From NCBI RefSeq assembly GCF_019457475.1, contig NZ_CP080413.1, forward strand, positions 2,666,001 through 2,730,000: a DNA stretch of 64,000 nt, given 5' to 3'. Shown one piece after another: positions 1 through 7,759 of the stretch (positions are counted from its first letter, which is position 1; each line of letters starts with the position of its first letter). A program made the translations under genes and the position numbers. The notes under the pieces are model-generated. The model was not told where the DNA came from, ran no database searches, and was given only the letters and a program-made list of their open reading frames with translations. This DNA is from Shewanella acanthi. GTDB lineage: Bacteria > Pseudomonadota > Gammaproteobacteria > Enterobacterales > Shewanellaceae.

Positions 1-985
1 TAGTCACCATAGCGAAGGCTTCGTTGATTTCGAATAGGTCCACATCATCCTTTGACCAACCCACTTTACCCAGTAAATTTGCCATCGCGCCAACAGGTGC
101 AGTAGTGAATAACGCAGGCTCCTGAGCGTGGGTGGTGTGGCCTTTAATGGTGGCCATCACAGCTAAACCTAAACGCTCGGCCTCGGCTCGAGTGGTCAGC
201 ATCAGCGCCGCCGCGCCGTCCGAAATTGAGCTTGAGTTAGCGGCAGTGATAGTGCCGTCTTTGGCAAAAGCTGGGCGCAGTGTAGGGATTTTTTCAGGGC
301 GAGCATTACCTGGCTGCTCGTCGGTATCAATCAGCATATCGCCTTGGCGAGAACTTACGGTCACAGGCACGATTTCCGCTTTAAAGGCACCCGAGTTAAT
401 TGCCGCATTGGCTTTTTCTAATGAACTTAAGGCGAAAGCATCCATTTGCTCGCGACTTAAGCCAAAATCATCGGCGGTCTTCTGGGCGAAAGTACCCATC
501 GCGCCGCCGGTGTAGGCATCTTCTAAACCATCTAGGAACATGTGATCCATGACTTTGCCATGGCCCATGCGCATGCCAGAGCGCGCTTTATCTAACAAAT
601 ACGGTGCTTGGCTCATGCTTTCCATACCGCCTGCAATGACAATATTCGCGCTACCAGCCTTGATTAAATCGTGGGCCAGCATCACGGTTTTCATGCCTGA
701 GCCACACACTTTGTTCACTGTTGTCGCGCCAACAGACAGCGGTAAACCCGCGCCTAGAGTCGCTTGACGAGCCGGCGCTTGCCCCAGACCCGCTGGCAGT
801 ACGCAGCCCATCAGCACCTCATCCACCTTATCACCCGCCAGTTTAGTATCGGCTAACAGCGCCTTAATGGCCGTGGCCGCTAACGTCGGTGTGGTTACCG
901 CTGAAAGGCTACCTTGAAACCCCCCCATAGGGGTGCGTTTAGCTGCAACGATAACGACATCTTGAGGTAATTGTTGTGTACTCAT
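1..985 (-). CDS. atoB: acetyl-CoA C-acetyltransferase (thiolase), 3' end outside window
   Basis: Thiolase-superfamily enzyme that condenses or cleaves acetyl-CoA/acetoacetyl-CoA in fatty acid and branched-chain amino acid metabolism. The reading frame starts at the ATG at 985 and stays open to the window edge, giving about 328 of the usual ~393 residues. It begins MSTQQLPQDVVIVAAKRTPM and carries the nucleophile motif NKVCGSGMKT (near residue 91) and, close to the edge, the NEAFAM motif. The C-terminal catalytic His and Cys motifs lie outside. A LiuR-like palindrome sits about 77-92 bp upstream, which fits a first gene of a valine/isoleucine/fatty acid degradation operon; this operon role is inference. 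Confidence 0.93.
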   Translation of the reverse strand, partial: MSTQQLPQDVVIVAAKRTPMGGFQGSLSAVTTPTLAATAIKALLADTKLAGDKVDEVLMGCVLPAGLGQAPARQATLGAGLPLSVGATTVNKVCGSGMKTVMLAHDLIKAGSANIVIAGGMESMSQAPYLLDKARSGMRMGHGKVMDHMFLDGLEDAYTGGAMGTFAQKTADDFGLSREQMDAFALSSLEKANAAINSGAFKAEIVPVTVSSRQGDMLIDTDEQPGNARPEKIPTLRPAFAKDGTITAANSSSISDGAAALMLTTRAEAERLGLAVMATIKGHTTHAQEPALFTTAPVGAMANLLGKVGWSKDDVDLFEINEAFAMVT

Positions 986-1061
986 GGAAACTCCAAGCAA
1001 ATATGCCACGGCGAAAATGGCGCCAGCGGCGGGAAATAATCTCAATAGAACCACTCTGACG

Positions 1062-1077
1062 TTTACGCGAACGTAAA
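1062..1077. promoter_or_regulatory. LiuR-like operator upstream of the thiolase gene
   Basis: The sequence TTTACGCGAACGTAAA is a perfect 6-4-6 inverted repeat (TTTACG/CGTAAA). It resembles the motif described for LiuR, the MerR-family regulator of branched-chain amino acid and fatty acid degradation in gammaproteobacteria. The remaining intergenic DNA from 986 to 1336 shows no convincing gene. The regulator assignment is by motif resemblance only. Confidence 0.6.
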
Positions 1078-1336
1078 GCAAGTGTTCATTGGTCTAATAT
1101 GTCGAATTTCTGTTAAGAAAATTGTCAGTCAGGATTTACAGCTAAGGATGGGTTAAAAATTAATAACAAAAAGCATTGCGATGAAAAGGATGCTTTAGGG
1201 CGAATAAACTGTAGGCAGCGAAGGCGCTATCGTAAAAGTAATTACCTAAACACTTAATGTCTTATGATTGCGCAATAGCTGTACCACGCATTGTCTAGGG
1301 TCGTACAAAAAAGCGAAACACAGACCTCCTACCCCA

Positions 1337-1373
1337 TAAAAAATGGCCCTTGGTGTGAACAGTCAAGGGCCAT
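1337..1373 (-). terminator. intrinsic terminator after metA
   Basis: A nine-base-pair stem (ATGGCCCTT / AAGGGCCAT, 1343-1351 with 1365-1373) is followed on the minus strand by a run of six T residues. It lies directly downstream of the metA stop codon. Confidence 0.85.
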
Positions 1374-1384
1374 GCAATCGATAA

Positions 1385-2326
1385 CTATTGGGATTCCCAA
1401 GGCGTTCTAGCCGTCATATCACTCAAATCGTATGGCGTTAACTGGTAAACGTAATAGTTAAGCCAGTTGCTGACAAGCAGTGAACCATGGCTATGCCAGC
1501 GGGCGATGGTGTCAAGTGACGGATCATTATTACGGTAATAGTTCTGCGGCACATTAGGGTTGAGTCCAAGCGCTAAATCCCGATTGTACTCATCGTTCAG
1601 AGTCGATTTTTGATATTCGGGGTGACCCGTCACAAACAGGTTGCGATTGTTACGGCTCAATATCAAATAAGCGCCTGCTTCGTCTGATTCTGCTAACACT
1701 TGCAGCTCAGGATGCGCCTTAATTGCCTCAATATCCATTTCGGCAAAACGTGAATGGGGGGCAAAAAACTCATCATCAAAACCGCGTAGCAGCGGAAAAT
1801 GCTCACAGGTGCGACGGTGAACAAACACCCCTGAACGTTTCTCTTTAAGAATTTTACGGTTCAGCCCATAAAGGTGATAAAGACCCGCGTGCGCCGCCCA
1901 GCAGAGGAACAACACAGAAGTGACATGATCCTGTGACCAATCGATAATTTCACGGATATGCTCCCAATAGGTGACTTCCTCAAAGTCCATTTGCCCAAGT
2001 GGCGCGCCTGTGATGATGAGGCCATCGTAGTTTTTATGGGCTACGTCAGCAAAATCACGGTAGAAGGCATTCATATGATCGATTGAGGTGTGCTTAGACT
2101 CCTTATCATGAATACGCAATAAATCCACATCCACTTGAAGCGGCGTGTTTGCCAAAAGGCGCAGCAGTTGAGTTTCTGTCTCGATTTTGTTCGGCATCAA
2201 GTTCAAAATCAGCACCTTCATCGGTCTGATATCCTGATTCGCCGCCCGAGTTTCGGACATCACAAAGATGTTTTCTGATTCTAAAATCCCCGCCGCTGGC
2301 AGATGATCCGGAATTTTAACTGGCAT
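1385..2326 (-). CDS. metA: homoserine O-succinyltransferase
   Basis: Catalyses the first committed step of methionine synthesis, acyl transfer from succinyl-CoA to homoserine, in the cytoplasm. The 313-residue product matches the usual MetA length and begins [20 protein letters not shown]. The catalytic Cys is in [15 protein letters not shown] near residue 142, and the His/Glu pair in [11 protein letters not shown] near residue 235, as in the family. Some family members use acetyl-CoA instead; substrate choice depends on a few active-site residues and was not resolved here. The gene stands alone, with its own terminator downstream. Confidence 0.95.
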   Translation of the reverse strand: MPVKIPDHLPAAGILESENIFVMSETRAANQDIRPMKVLILNLMPNKIETETQLLRLLANTPLQVDVDLLRIHDKESKHTSIDHMNAFYRDFADVAHKNYDGLIITGAPLGQMDFEEVTYWEHIREIIDWSQDHVTSVLFLCWAAHAGLYHLYGLNRKILKEKRSGVFVHRRTCEHFPLLRGFDDEFFAPHSRFAEMDIEAIKAHPELQVLAESDEAGAYLILSRNNRNLFVTGHPEYQKSTLNDEYNRDLALGLNPNVPQNYYRNNDPSLDTIARWHSHGSLLVSNWLNYYVYQLTPYDLSDMTARTPWESQ

Positions 2327-2391
2327 ACCGCGCCTCTTATCTTGATCTTGTGTAGGGTGTTGGTGCCGATGCCACTCGATGAGTTAACGCA

Positions 2392-2871
2392 TCAGCGACC
2401 GATTTTCTCAAGCACTATCGTCATCGGCTGCGTTGAATTTTGGTCAATGTGATAGGCCTGAGTATTAATAAACAATAATTTGTCCTTAAGCATAATCCTT
2501 GCGCCAACAGCATAGGTATGCCCTGCAACGAGTCGATCACGCTCAATTTTAAAACTAAAAGGTGTGGGTGATTTAGCTCCGCTATTGACCTGCTCGGCTA
2601 GCACTGTTGCAGGCACGTCCATACGAGAAACATCAAGCAGCTGAACAATAAGGTTTGCCTCATTTGGCAAGAGGATACGTTCGCGATATAGGGCCTCTCC
2701 CTTAATCTCGATGACTGAGTCAGACAGTGATGAGGTCATTTTGAGTTCCTTGTTTGTAGACGAATTTGATGCTGAACATCCAGATACGACTGTAGCCAGT
2801 GTTAAGATCACCATTGTCGACCATTTGGTTAACATCGAAGGCACTTCACTCATACTAAACCCTTGTTCCAT
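2392..2871 (-). CDS. YbaY/YscW-like lipoprotein
   Basis: Small predicted lipoprotein of 159 residues. A hydrophobic segment ends in a lipobox (VVSGC, Cys about residue 32), followed by a Ser/Asn-rich linker and a beta-rich domain with the pattern L.RERI.LP..A.L.VQLLDVS....PA, typical of the YbaY/YscW family, which has no firm biochemical role. I chose the ATG at 2871 because AGGAGA lies six bases upstream; a longer frame from 2889 and shorter ones from 2853 or 2835 are possible. It lies 65 bp upstream of metA on the same strand, so co-transcription is possible. Function unknown. Confidence 0.75.
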   Translation of the reverse strand: MEQGFSMSEVPSMLTKWSTMVILTLATVVSGCSASNSSTNKELKMTSSLSDSVIEIKGEALYRERILLPNEANLIVQLLDVSRMDVPATVLAEQVNSGAKSPTPFSFKIERDRLVAGHTYAVGARIMLKDKLLFINTQAYHIDQNSTQPMTIVLEKIGR

Positions 2872-2988
2872 TTCTATTCTCCTAATCATACATAAAGACT
2901 TCTGGATGTCTACATGTCCACGCTATAAATCTTGTCTTAGCGGGCAGTTATTTCTATGATAAGCCACCATTTCGTTGCCGAAAAATTT

Positions 2989-3741
2989 ATGACAAAAGCC
3001 ACAGCGATAATTGTGGGCGCTAGCTCACAGTTAAGTCGAGAAATAGCAAAACAATTGGCGCAGCAAGAGGTTGAGTTAGCCCTGTTTGCCCAAGATGTAG
3101 ACATGCTAAAAGAATTCGCGGCCACTCTCCCTACTAAAGTTCAGGTGTTTGAACTCACAATTGAAGATCCTCAAACCCTCATTCGTCAGCTCGAAGAAGT
3201 CTGGCAGCAACTTGGTGGAGCCCACTTAGTCCTAGTCAATACGGGGCTCAATAGCTACGACCCAGAGCTGCCCTGGCTACCAGAGCAGGACATTATCGAT
3301 GTGAACGTACGAGGCTTTGCCGCCATCTGTAATACCGCCTTTAGATTATTTCGCGATCAGGGTTATGGTCAGTTGGCGGCGATAAACTCCATTGCGGGTC
3401 TGCGCGGTGGTCCAAGCGTGGCCTACCATGCCTCAAAGGCCTTCGCTCAGAATTATTTTGAGGGCCTGAGTATGCATGCCCAGCGCCTAAAATTACCTAT
3501 TACCATCACCGATATACAACTCGGACTGCTCGATAAAGCCGCAATGCAGAAAAGTGCACTCTGGCTCGCTCCCCTGCCCGAAGTCGCAGCGCAAATTATT
3601 AACGCCATGCAAAAGGGTAAGCGCCGAGTGTATGTGACTAAACGTTGGCGGCTGGTCGCGTGGTTGACTCTGATGTTGCCCGAATTTATCTACAACACCC
3701 GCCACTGGAAACCTAAAAAAACTAAAAAGGTTAACGATTAA
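2989..3741 (+). CDS. short-chain dehydrogenase/reductase family protein
   Basis: SDR-fold oxidoreductase of about 250 residues, substrate unknown. The catalytic Ser (NSIAG) and YxxxK (YHASK) motifs are present. The cofactor loop reads GASSQLS instead of the usual TGxxxGxG, so two glycines are replaced. The C-terminus has a hydrophobic stretch (WRLVAWLTLMLPEFIY) and a lysine-rich tail, suggesting membrane association. The start is uncertain: the frame is open to an ATG at 2956, and neither start has a strong ribosome binding site. It is divergent from the lipoprotein gene and convergent with ompW. Confidence 0.8.
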   Translation: MTKATAIIVGASSQLSREIAKQLAQQEVELALFAQDVDMLKEFAATLPTKVQVFELTIEDPQTLIRQLEEVWQQLGGAHLVLVNTGLNSYDPELPWLPEQDIIDVNVRGFAAICNTAFRLFRDQGYGQLAAINSIAGLRGGPSVAYHASKAFAQNYFEGLSMHAQRLKLPITITDIQLGLLDKAAMQKSALWLAPLPEVAAQIINAMQKGKRRVYVTKRWRLVAWLTLMLPEFIYNTRHWKPKKTKKVND

Positions 3742-3753
3742 GGTGTTAAACCG

Positions 3754-3780
3754 AAAAAAGGAGCCTAATGGCTCCTTTTT
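3754..3780. terminator. bidirectional terminator between SDR gene and ompW
   Basis: Eleven-base stem AAAAAGGAGCC / GGCTCCTTTTT with a four-base loop. A T run follows on the plus strand and an A run precedes it, so it can end both convergent transcripts. Confidence 0.88.
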
Positions 3781-3858
3781 CTTGGGATAGTTGGGAGTGA
3801 ACGAGGCGTGACGGCGATCATTTGCCTATAAATAAACCGCCGACAATGGGGTTAACAC

Positions 3859-4503
3859 CTAGAAGCGGTAACCAACACTTAGCATATAAACCCATGGGTT
3901 AATATCTGTGTCGATAGCTACATCGTTACCCGCCAGCTTAAATTTTACGTCGCTGTTGATTTGCGCATACCAAACAGACGCATTGACCATCCAGTGTTTA
4001 TTGACTTGGTAATCAACACCCGCCTGCGCCGCAATACCCCAAGAGTTGCTGATGCTCAAGTCTGTTAAAGCGCCGTCTAAATCGTTAGTAAATTCATTGT
4101 CGAAGAAGTTAGTAAAGTTAACACCGATACCAACATAGGGGCGCAGCACAGATTGGGCATCACCGAAGTAATACTGGGCAACTAAGGTGGGGGGTAAGTG
4201 CTTAGTTTCAGCAATTTTGCCAACGCCATGTAGTGACACATCGTGACTAAACGGTGTTGCGGCAAGCAGTTCTACGCCGACATTGTCAGTCAGCATGTAG
4301 CCAAAGTTCAGCCCCAATTGAGTGTTATTGTTAACTTGAAACTCGCCAAAACCAGCAACATCATCACTCGATTCATTGGGTGCGACCACTACGGCGCCTG
4401 CTCTGACCAGAATATCACCCGCTTGATGGGCTAAAACCGCTGAAGAAAAACCTGCGGTCAGCAGAGTGGCGGCAATCAAGGTAGCGACAGTACTTTTTTT
4501 CAT
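3859..4503 (-). CDS. ompW: OmpW family outer membrane protein
   Basis: Predicted small outer membrane beta-barrel of 214 residues. A signal peptide (MKKSTVATLIAATLLTAGFS, cut after VLA) precedes HQAGDILVRAGAVVVAPNES, a typical OmpW start, and the chain ends in an aromatic residue (GYRF) as barrels do. The start at 4503 has GGAG eight bases upstream; an in-frame ATG six bases earlier is too close to that site. OmpW proteins are thought to form hydrophobic channels. An FNR-type box about 93 bp upstream suggests oxygen-responsive control, known for ompW in other enterics. Confidence 0.93.
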   Translation of the reverse strand: MKKSTVATLIAATLLTAGFSSAVLAHQAGDILVRAGAVVVAPNESSDDVAGFGEFQVNNNTQLGLNFGYMLTDNVGVELLAATPFSHDVSLHGVGKIAETKHLPPTLVAQYYFGDAQSVLRPYVGIGVNFTNFFDNEFTNDLDGALTDLSISNSWGIAAQAGVDYQVNKHWMVNASVWYAQINSDVKFKLAGNDVAIDTDINPWVYMLSVGYRF

Positions 4504-4595
4504 TATCATTCTCCAAATGCACAACACAGCATGTTGTTTTGCGTTACATCCTTAACAATTGATGCTTACACTGCCAGACAAAACATTTAACCTTA

Positions 4596-4609
4596 TTGAT
4601 CCAAATCAA
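4596..4609. promoter_or_regulatory. FNR/EtrA-type box upstream of ompW
   Basis: TTGATCCAAATCAA is a perfect match to the FNR consensus TTGAT-N4-ATCAA, centred about 100 bp upstream of the ompW start. In Shewanella the FNR homologue is EtrA. The rest of the 318-bp gap (4504-4821) shows no other gene. Confidence 0.7.
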
Positions 4610-4821
4610 GGTAGGGAGCGATGCCAGAACCGATGCGCAACAGTTGCGATCTCTGTCACGTAACGCATTGTTTTTATTGTCTAGGGAAGATGATTTTGTG
4701 AGCAAAAGACGACATTTGAGGTGAAACTAGCGCTGTAGAGACGAAAAGTAAGGCTTTAAATGCAGAGCAGAATTTCAGCGCGTTAGCACAGAGCGTTAAG
4801 ACAACCCCCGTTTGGTTCGAG

Positions 4822-5484
4822 TCAACGTAAGCTTAGTTGTGGGTATCGAGTTAACCACCCTTTATCAGCAATACGCGTTTCAAATACCGCCCTTTTGCGC
4901 AGCGGATTATGGGTGAGTTGAAGGTTAAATAGCGATTGTAAACCAAAGGGCGCCAAAATCCTCCACTCACCACTTTTCAAATCCTGAGTCACAGCGACAG
5001 CGGTTTCAAGTTCAGGCCAATGGGACATGGCATCCTCACAGGAGGTATAGGCCCTGTCGTGATTTTTAAGGTGCATACGCGCCTGATTCTTTACCGACCA
5101 AGGCAGCGCTGGCGATAACTGCCTTAAATAAGCCTCAATTGCCAAGTCCCGTTCTGGGCGGAAATCCAAGGGGCAGAAATATATCAGGTCGATATCATTA
5201 AGGGCATTTGAGTGATGAGTATGTTCCACCTGGATCATGCTTTGAGCATTTTCTTGATTACAAAAACCATGCAGCCTATCCCACACTAGGTTTCGCACAA
5301 AACCCGCCGCTAGGCACCACTGCTCCATGTTATGAATATCGGCGCACTGTGCTGCCCACTCAAGGGCTTGCAAACGCGCACTATCCAGCCTTATCCAATC
5401 AATAATGAGCTGTGATAACGCAGCATCGTTCATCGATTTATATGAACATAAAGACACTGCTGTTGGTATCAGTGCTGTAGACAT
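4822..5484 (-). CDS. nucleotidyltransferase family protein (NTP_transf_6/DUF925-like)
   Basis: A 220-residue cytoplasmic protein resembling the DUF925/NTP_transf_6 family, a distant nucleotidyltransferase-fold group with no assigned reaction. Visible family features are LAAGFVRNLVWDRLHG near residue 80, an acidic DIDLIYF motif near residue 125 that would supply the metal-binding Asp pair, and the C-terminal APFGLQSLFNLQLTHNP segment. The start is uncertain because neither ATG (5484 or 5433) has a clear ribosome binding site. Function is not established. Confidence 0.75.
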   Translation of the reverse strand: MSTALIPTAVSLCSYKSMNDAALSQLIIDWIRLDSARLQALEWAAQCADIHNMEQWCLAAGFVRNLVWDRLHGFCNQENAQSMIQVEHTHHSNALNDIDLIYFCPLDFRPERDLAIEAYLRQLSPALPWSVKNQARMHLKNHDRAYTSCEDAMSHWPELETAVAVTQDLKSGEWRILAPFGLQSLFNLQLTHNPLRKRAVFETRIADKGWLTRYPQLSLR

Positions 5485-5560
5485 AGAAAGTGGCTCTTTT
5501 GGTATAAGCTGCTTGGAATAGATTAAGCGACCAGCAAAAACATCAGGACGAAAGCTACAA

Positions 5561-5589
5561 ATGGCCTAGGTAAAAATGACCTAGGCCAT
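5561..5589 (-). terminator. hairpin downstream of maiA
   Basis: Perfect 11-bp stem ATGGCCTAGGT / ACCTAGGCCAT with a seven-base loop, lying just after the maiA stop. The following T tract on the minus strand is short. Confidence 0.65.
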
Positions 5590-5623
5590 CTAATTTTAAC
5601 ATCACTTACAAGACTTGCCGTTG

Positions 5624-6274
5624 TTAAACCGCATCCGCCTGCACTTCTGGCGCCGCGTCGCTAAAGGCTTTAAGTTGATTACATGCTTCCCAAATACGCA
5701 CAATTGTGGGGTATGGCGTTAAATCCACATTAAAACGCTTAGCATTGTAAACTTGCGGAATTAAACACAAGTCAGCAATCGTCACCGAATCGCCAAAGCA
5801 GTAACGGCCGCTCACACGCTCAAGTTGTTTTTCCAGCGCGCTAAAGCCAGTATTCACCCAGTGGTGATACCAAGCATTTTTCGCCGCTTCATCCACTTCC
5901 AGCGTCTGGGTGAGATACTGCAGAACCCGCAGGTTATTTAGGGGATGAATTTCACAGGCGATGGATTGCGCTAAGGCACGAACCTGAGCACGTGCTAATG
6001 GTGATGTTGGCAACAGTGGTGATTGGGGATATAACTCCTCCAAATACTCAATAATCGCTAGCGATTGAGTCAGATTATCCGTGCCCTGCTTGCCTTCAAC
6101 GACTAAGGTTGGCACTAATTCCTGCGGGTTTAAGGCGATATATTCAGCCTTATGCTGCTCACCGCCCTCACGCACTAAATGTACCGATAATTGCTCGGCA
6201 GTGAGTCCCTTTAAATTCAGCGCAATACGCACCCGATAAGCGGCGCTTGAACGCCAATAACCATAGAGTTTCAT
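5624..6274 (-). CDS. maiA: maleylacetoacetate isomerase (zeta-class glutathione transferase)
   Basis: Glutathione-dependent isomerisation of maleylacetoacetate to fumarylacetoacetate, the penultimate step of tyrosine/homogentisate degradation. The 216-residue product begins MKLYGYWRSSAAYRVRIALN; SSxxxRVRIAL is the zeta-GST active-site signature. An N-terminal thioredoxin-like and a C-terminal helical domain (VTIADLCLIPQVYNAKRF) follow. The ATG at 6274 was chosen over the upstream frame because it gives the canonical N-terminus and has AGGGAT upstream. It lies downstream of the fumarylacetoacetate hydrolase gene, separated by a strong hairpin. Confidence 0.95.
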   Translation of the reverse strand: MKLYGYWRSSAAYRVRIALNLKGLTAEQLSVHLVREGGEQHKAEYIALNPQELVPTLVVEGKQGTDNLTQSLAIIEYLEELYPQSPLLPTSPLARAQVRALAQSIACEIHPLNNLRVLQYLTQTLEVDEAAKNAWYHHWVNTGFSALEKQLERVSGRYCFGDSVTIADLCLIPQVYNAKRFNVDLTPYPTIVRIWEACNQLKAFSDAAPEVQADAV

Positions 6275-6302
6275 TGAAAAATCCCTATCAAAAAACGTTA
6301 AC

Positions 6303-6341
6303 AAAACGGGGCCGAACTGGTGATAGCATCGGCCCCGTTTT
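6303..6341 (-). terminator. hairpin between fahA and maiA
   Basis: Strong stem AAAACGGGGCCGA / TCGGCCCCGTTTT with a 13-base loop. On the minus strand it ends in only four T residues and lies about 30 bp before the maiA start, so it may be a terminator of fahA or a partial attenuator within the operon. Confidence 0.7.
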
Positions 6342-6406
6342 ACAAAGAGTTAAGCGCTAATGTTAAGTACTAATATAAGCGCTGGCTTTAAGCTGGTTAT
6401 GCCAAC

Positions 6407-7393
6407 TTAGGCTTTATATTCCACAACCGTTTGGTCGATTGAACCGAAAATTGAAGCGCCGTTGTCGTCCAGCATTTCAATGCGAACCTTGTCACCGAAG
6501 CGCATAAATGGCGTGCTAGCCTTACCGTCTGCGATCACTTCTAACATGCGTTTTTCGGCTAAACAGCTCGAACCCGCACTGCGGTCATAGTTAGAGATAG
6601 TACCAGAGCCGATAATGGCACCCGCGCCTAATGGACGGGTTTTAGCCACATGGCTAACTAACTGGCTGAAGTTAAAGGTCATATCAACGCCCGCATTTGG
6701 GCGACCAAACAGTTCACCATTCAAATGGGTGATTAATGGCAGATGAACCTTCGAATCCTCCCAGCGATTACCTAACTCATCTGGCGTTACCGCAACAGGT
6801 GAGAAGCTGCTAGAAGGTTTTGATTGGAAGAAACCAAAACCCTTAGCCAATTCAGCCGGAATGAGGTTACGCAGTGACACGTCGTTAACCAGCATCAGTA
6901 ACTTAATGTGGGAAGCGGCATTTTCAACGCTCACGCCCATCGGCACGTCGTCGGTTACCACGGCGATTTCAGATTCGAAATCAATGCCCCAATCTTCGCT
7001 TGCAAGCTCGATATTGGCCTTAGGCGCGATAAAGCTGTCTGAACCACCTTGGTAGAACAGAGGATCTGTCCAGAAGGTTTCTGGCATTTCTGCGCCGCGC
7101 GCCTTACGCACTAATTCCACGTGGTTAACATAGGCGCTACCATCGGCCCATTGGTAGGCGCGTGGCAGCGGTGATAAACATTTGGCTTCATCAAAGGCTT
7201 GGGCATTGTCCAACTTGCCTTCGTTTAACGCGTCGTACAGTTCTTGTAACTGTGGCAGTAGCAAATCCCAACCATCAAGCAGTTGCTGCATGGTGTGGGC
7301 AATCGCCGGAACGGCAACCGCTTGAGTAAGATCACGGCTAACTAACATCAACTGGCCATCGCGGCGACCATTGTTATAACTGGCAAGTTTCAT
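6407..7393 (-). CDS. fahA: fumarylacetoacetate hydrolase family protein
   Basis: Predicted hydrolysis of fumarylacetoacetate to fumarate and acetoacetate, the last tyrosine-degradation step. The 328-residue protein begins MKLASYNNGRRDGQLMLVSR and has the FAH-fold metal-binding acidic cluster in DFESEIAVVTDDV near residue 190, with further family segments LGAGAIIGSGTISNYD and CLAEKRMLEVIADGK. It is shorter than the ~420-residue eukaryotic enzyme but similar to bacterial two-domain forms. Adjacency to maiA, tyrR and phhAB supports the assignment. A TyrR-like box and an inverted repeat lie upstream. Confidence 0.88.
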   Translation of the reverse strand: MKLASYNNGRRDGQLMLVSRDLTQAVAVPAIAHTMQQLLDGWDLLLPQLQELYDALNEGKLDNAQAFDEAKCLSPLPRAYQWADGSAYVNHVELVRKARGAEMPETFWTDPLFYQGGSDSFIAPKANIELASEDWGIDFESEIAVVTDDVPMGVSVENAASHIKLLMLVNDVSLRNLIPAELAKGFGFFQSKPSSSFSPVAVTPDELGNRWEDSKVHLPLITHLNGELFGRPNAGVDMTFNFSQLVSHVAKTRPLGAGAIIGSGTISNYDRSAGSSCLAEKRMLEVIADGKASTPFMRFGDKVRIEMLDDNGASIFGSIDQTVVEYKA

Positions 7394-7569
7394 AACTGCT
7401 CCTGTGCTTCTATGCTTTTCTCGGGCTTCGCGTACCGCTTAGGAGTGAGGTGAAACTCGACTCTAGAATGACTTAAAAGGCCTTACTTAGGCACTCGCAG
7501 TACGCATTTTTTGGTGCTAGGGATTTGCTGCGCGTAGAAATACCCGATGTAGACACGGATTCCTATAGC

Positions 7570-7590
7570 GTGAACCAAATCACAGTTCAC
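7570..7590. promoter_or_regulatory. inverted repeat upstream of fahA
   Basis: GTGAAC-N9-GTTCAC, a perfect six-base inverted repeat 18 bp before a TyrR-like box, in the 366-bp gap between tyrR and fahA. It could be a second operator; no regulator is assigned. Confidence 0.35.
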
Positions 7591-7607
7591 CCTTAAATTT
7601 CACATTT

Positions 7608-7625
7608 TGTAAACTATGCATTACA
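7608..7625. promoter_or_regulatory. TyrR-like box upstream of fahA
   Basis: TGTAAACTATGCATTACA matches the TyrR consensus TGTAAA-N6-TTTACA with one mismatch. It lies about 215 bp upstream of fahA and downstream of the tyrR gene itself, suggesting TyrR control of the tyrosine catabolic pair. The rest of the gap 7394-7759 shows no gene. Confidence 0.55.
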
Positions 7626-7759
7626 GCACTGAATTTGTAGCCACTTCTCACCCGCTCTGTGAATGATATAGCGCAAAATAGGCGACTCCATTAACAGGCG
7701 AGTGGAACGCCAGCATTACAATCTCAATTGGCTGCTAAGCGGCTTGTTCAGCGCCGAAC

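Noticed and set aside
132-767. Two plus-strand frames in the first kilobase
   Set aside because: Antisense shadows of the thiolase gene, whose minus-strand frame has all family motifs.
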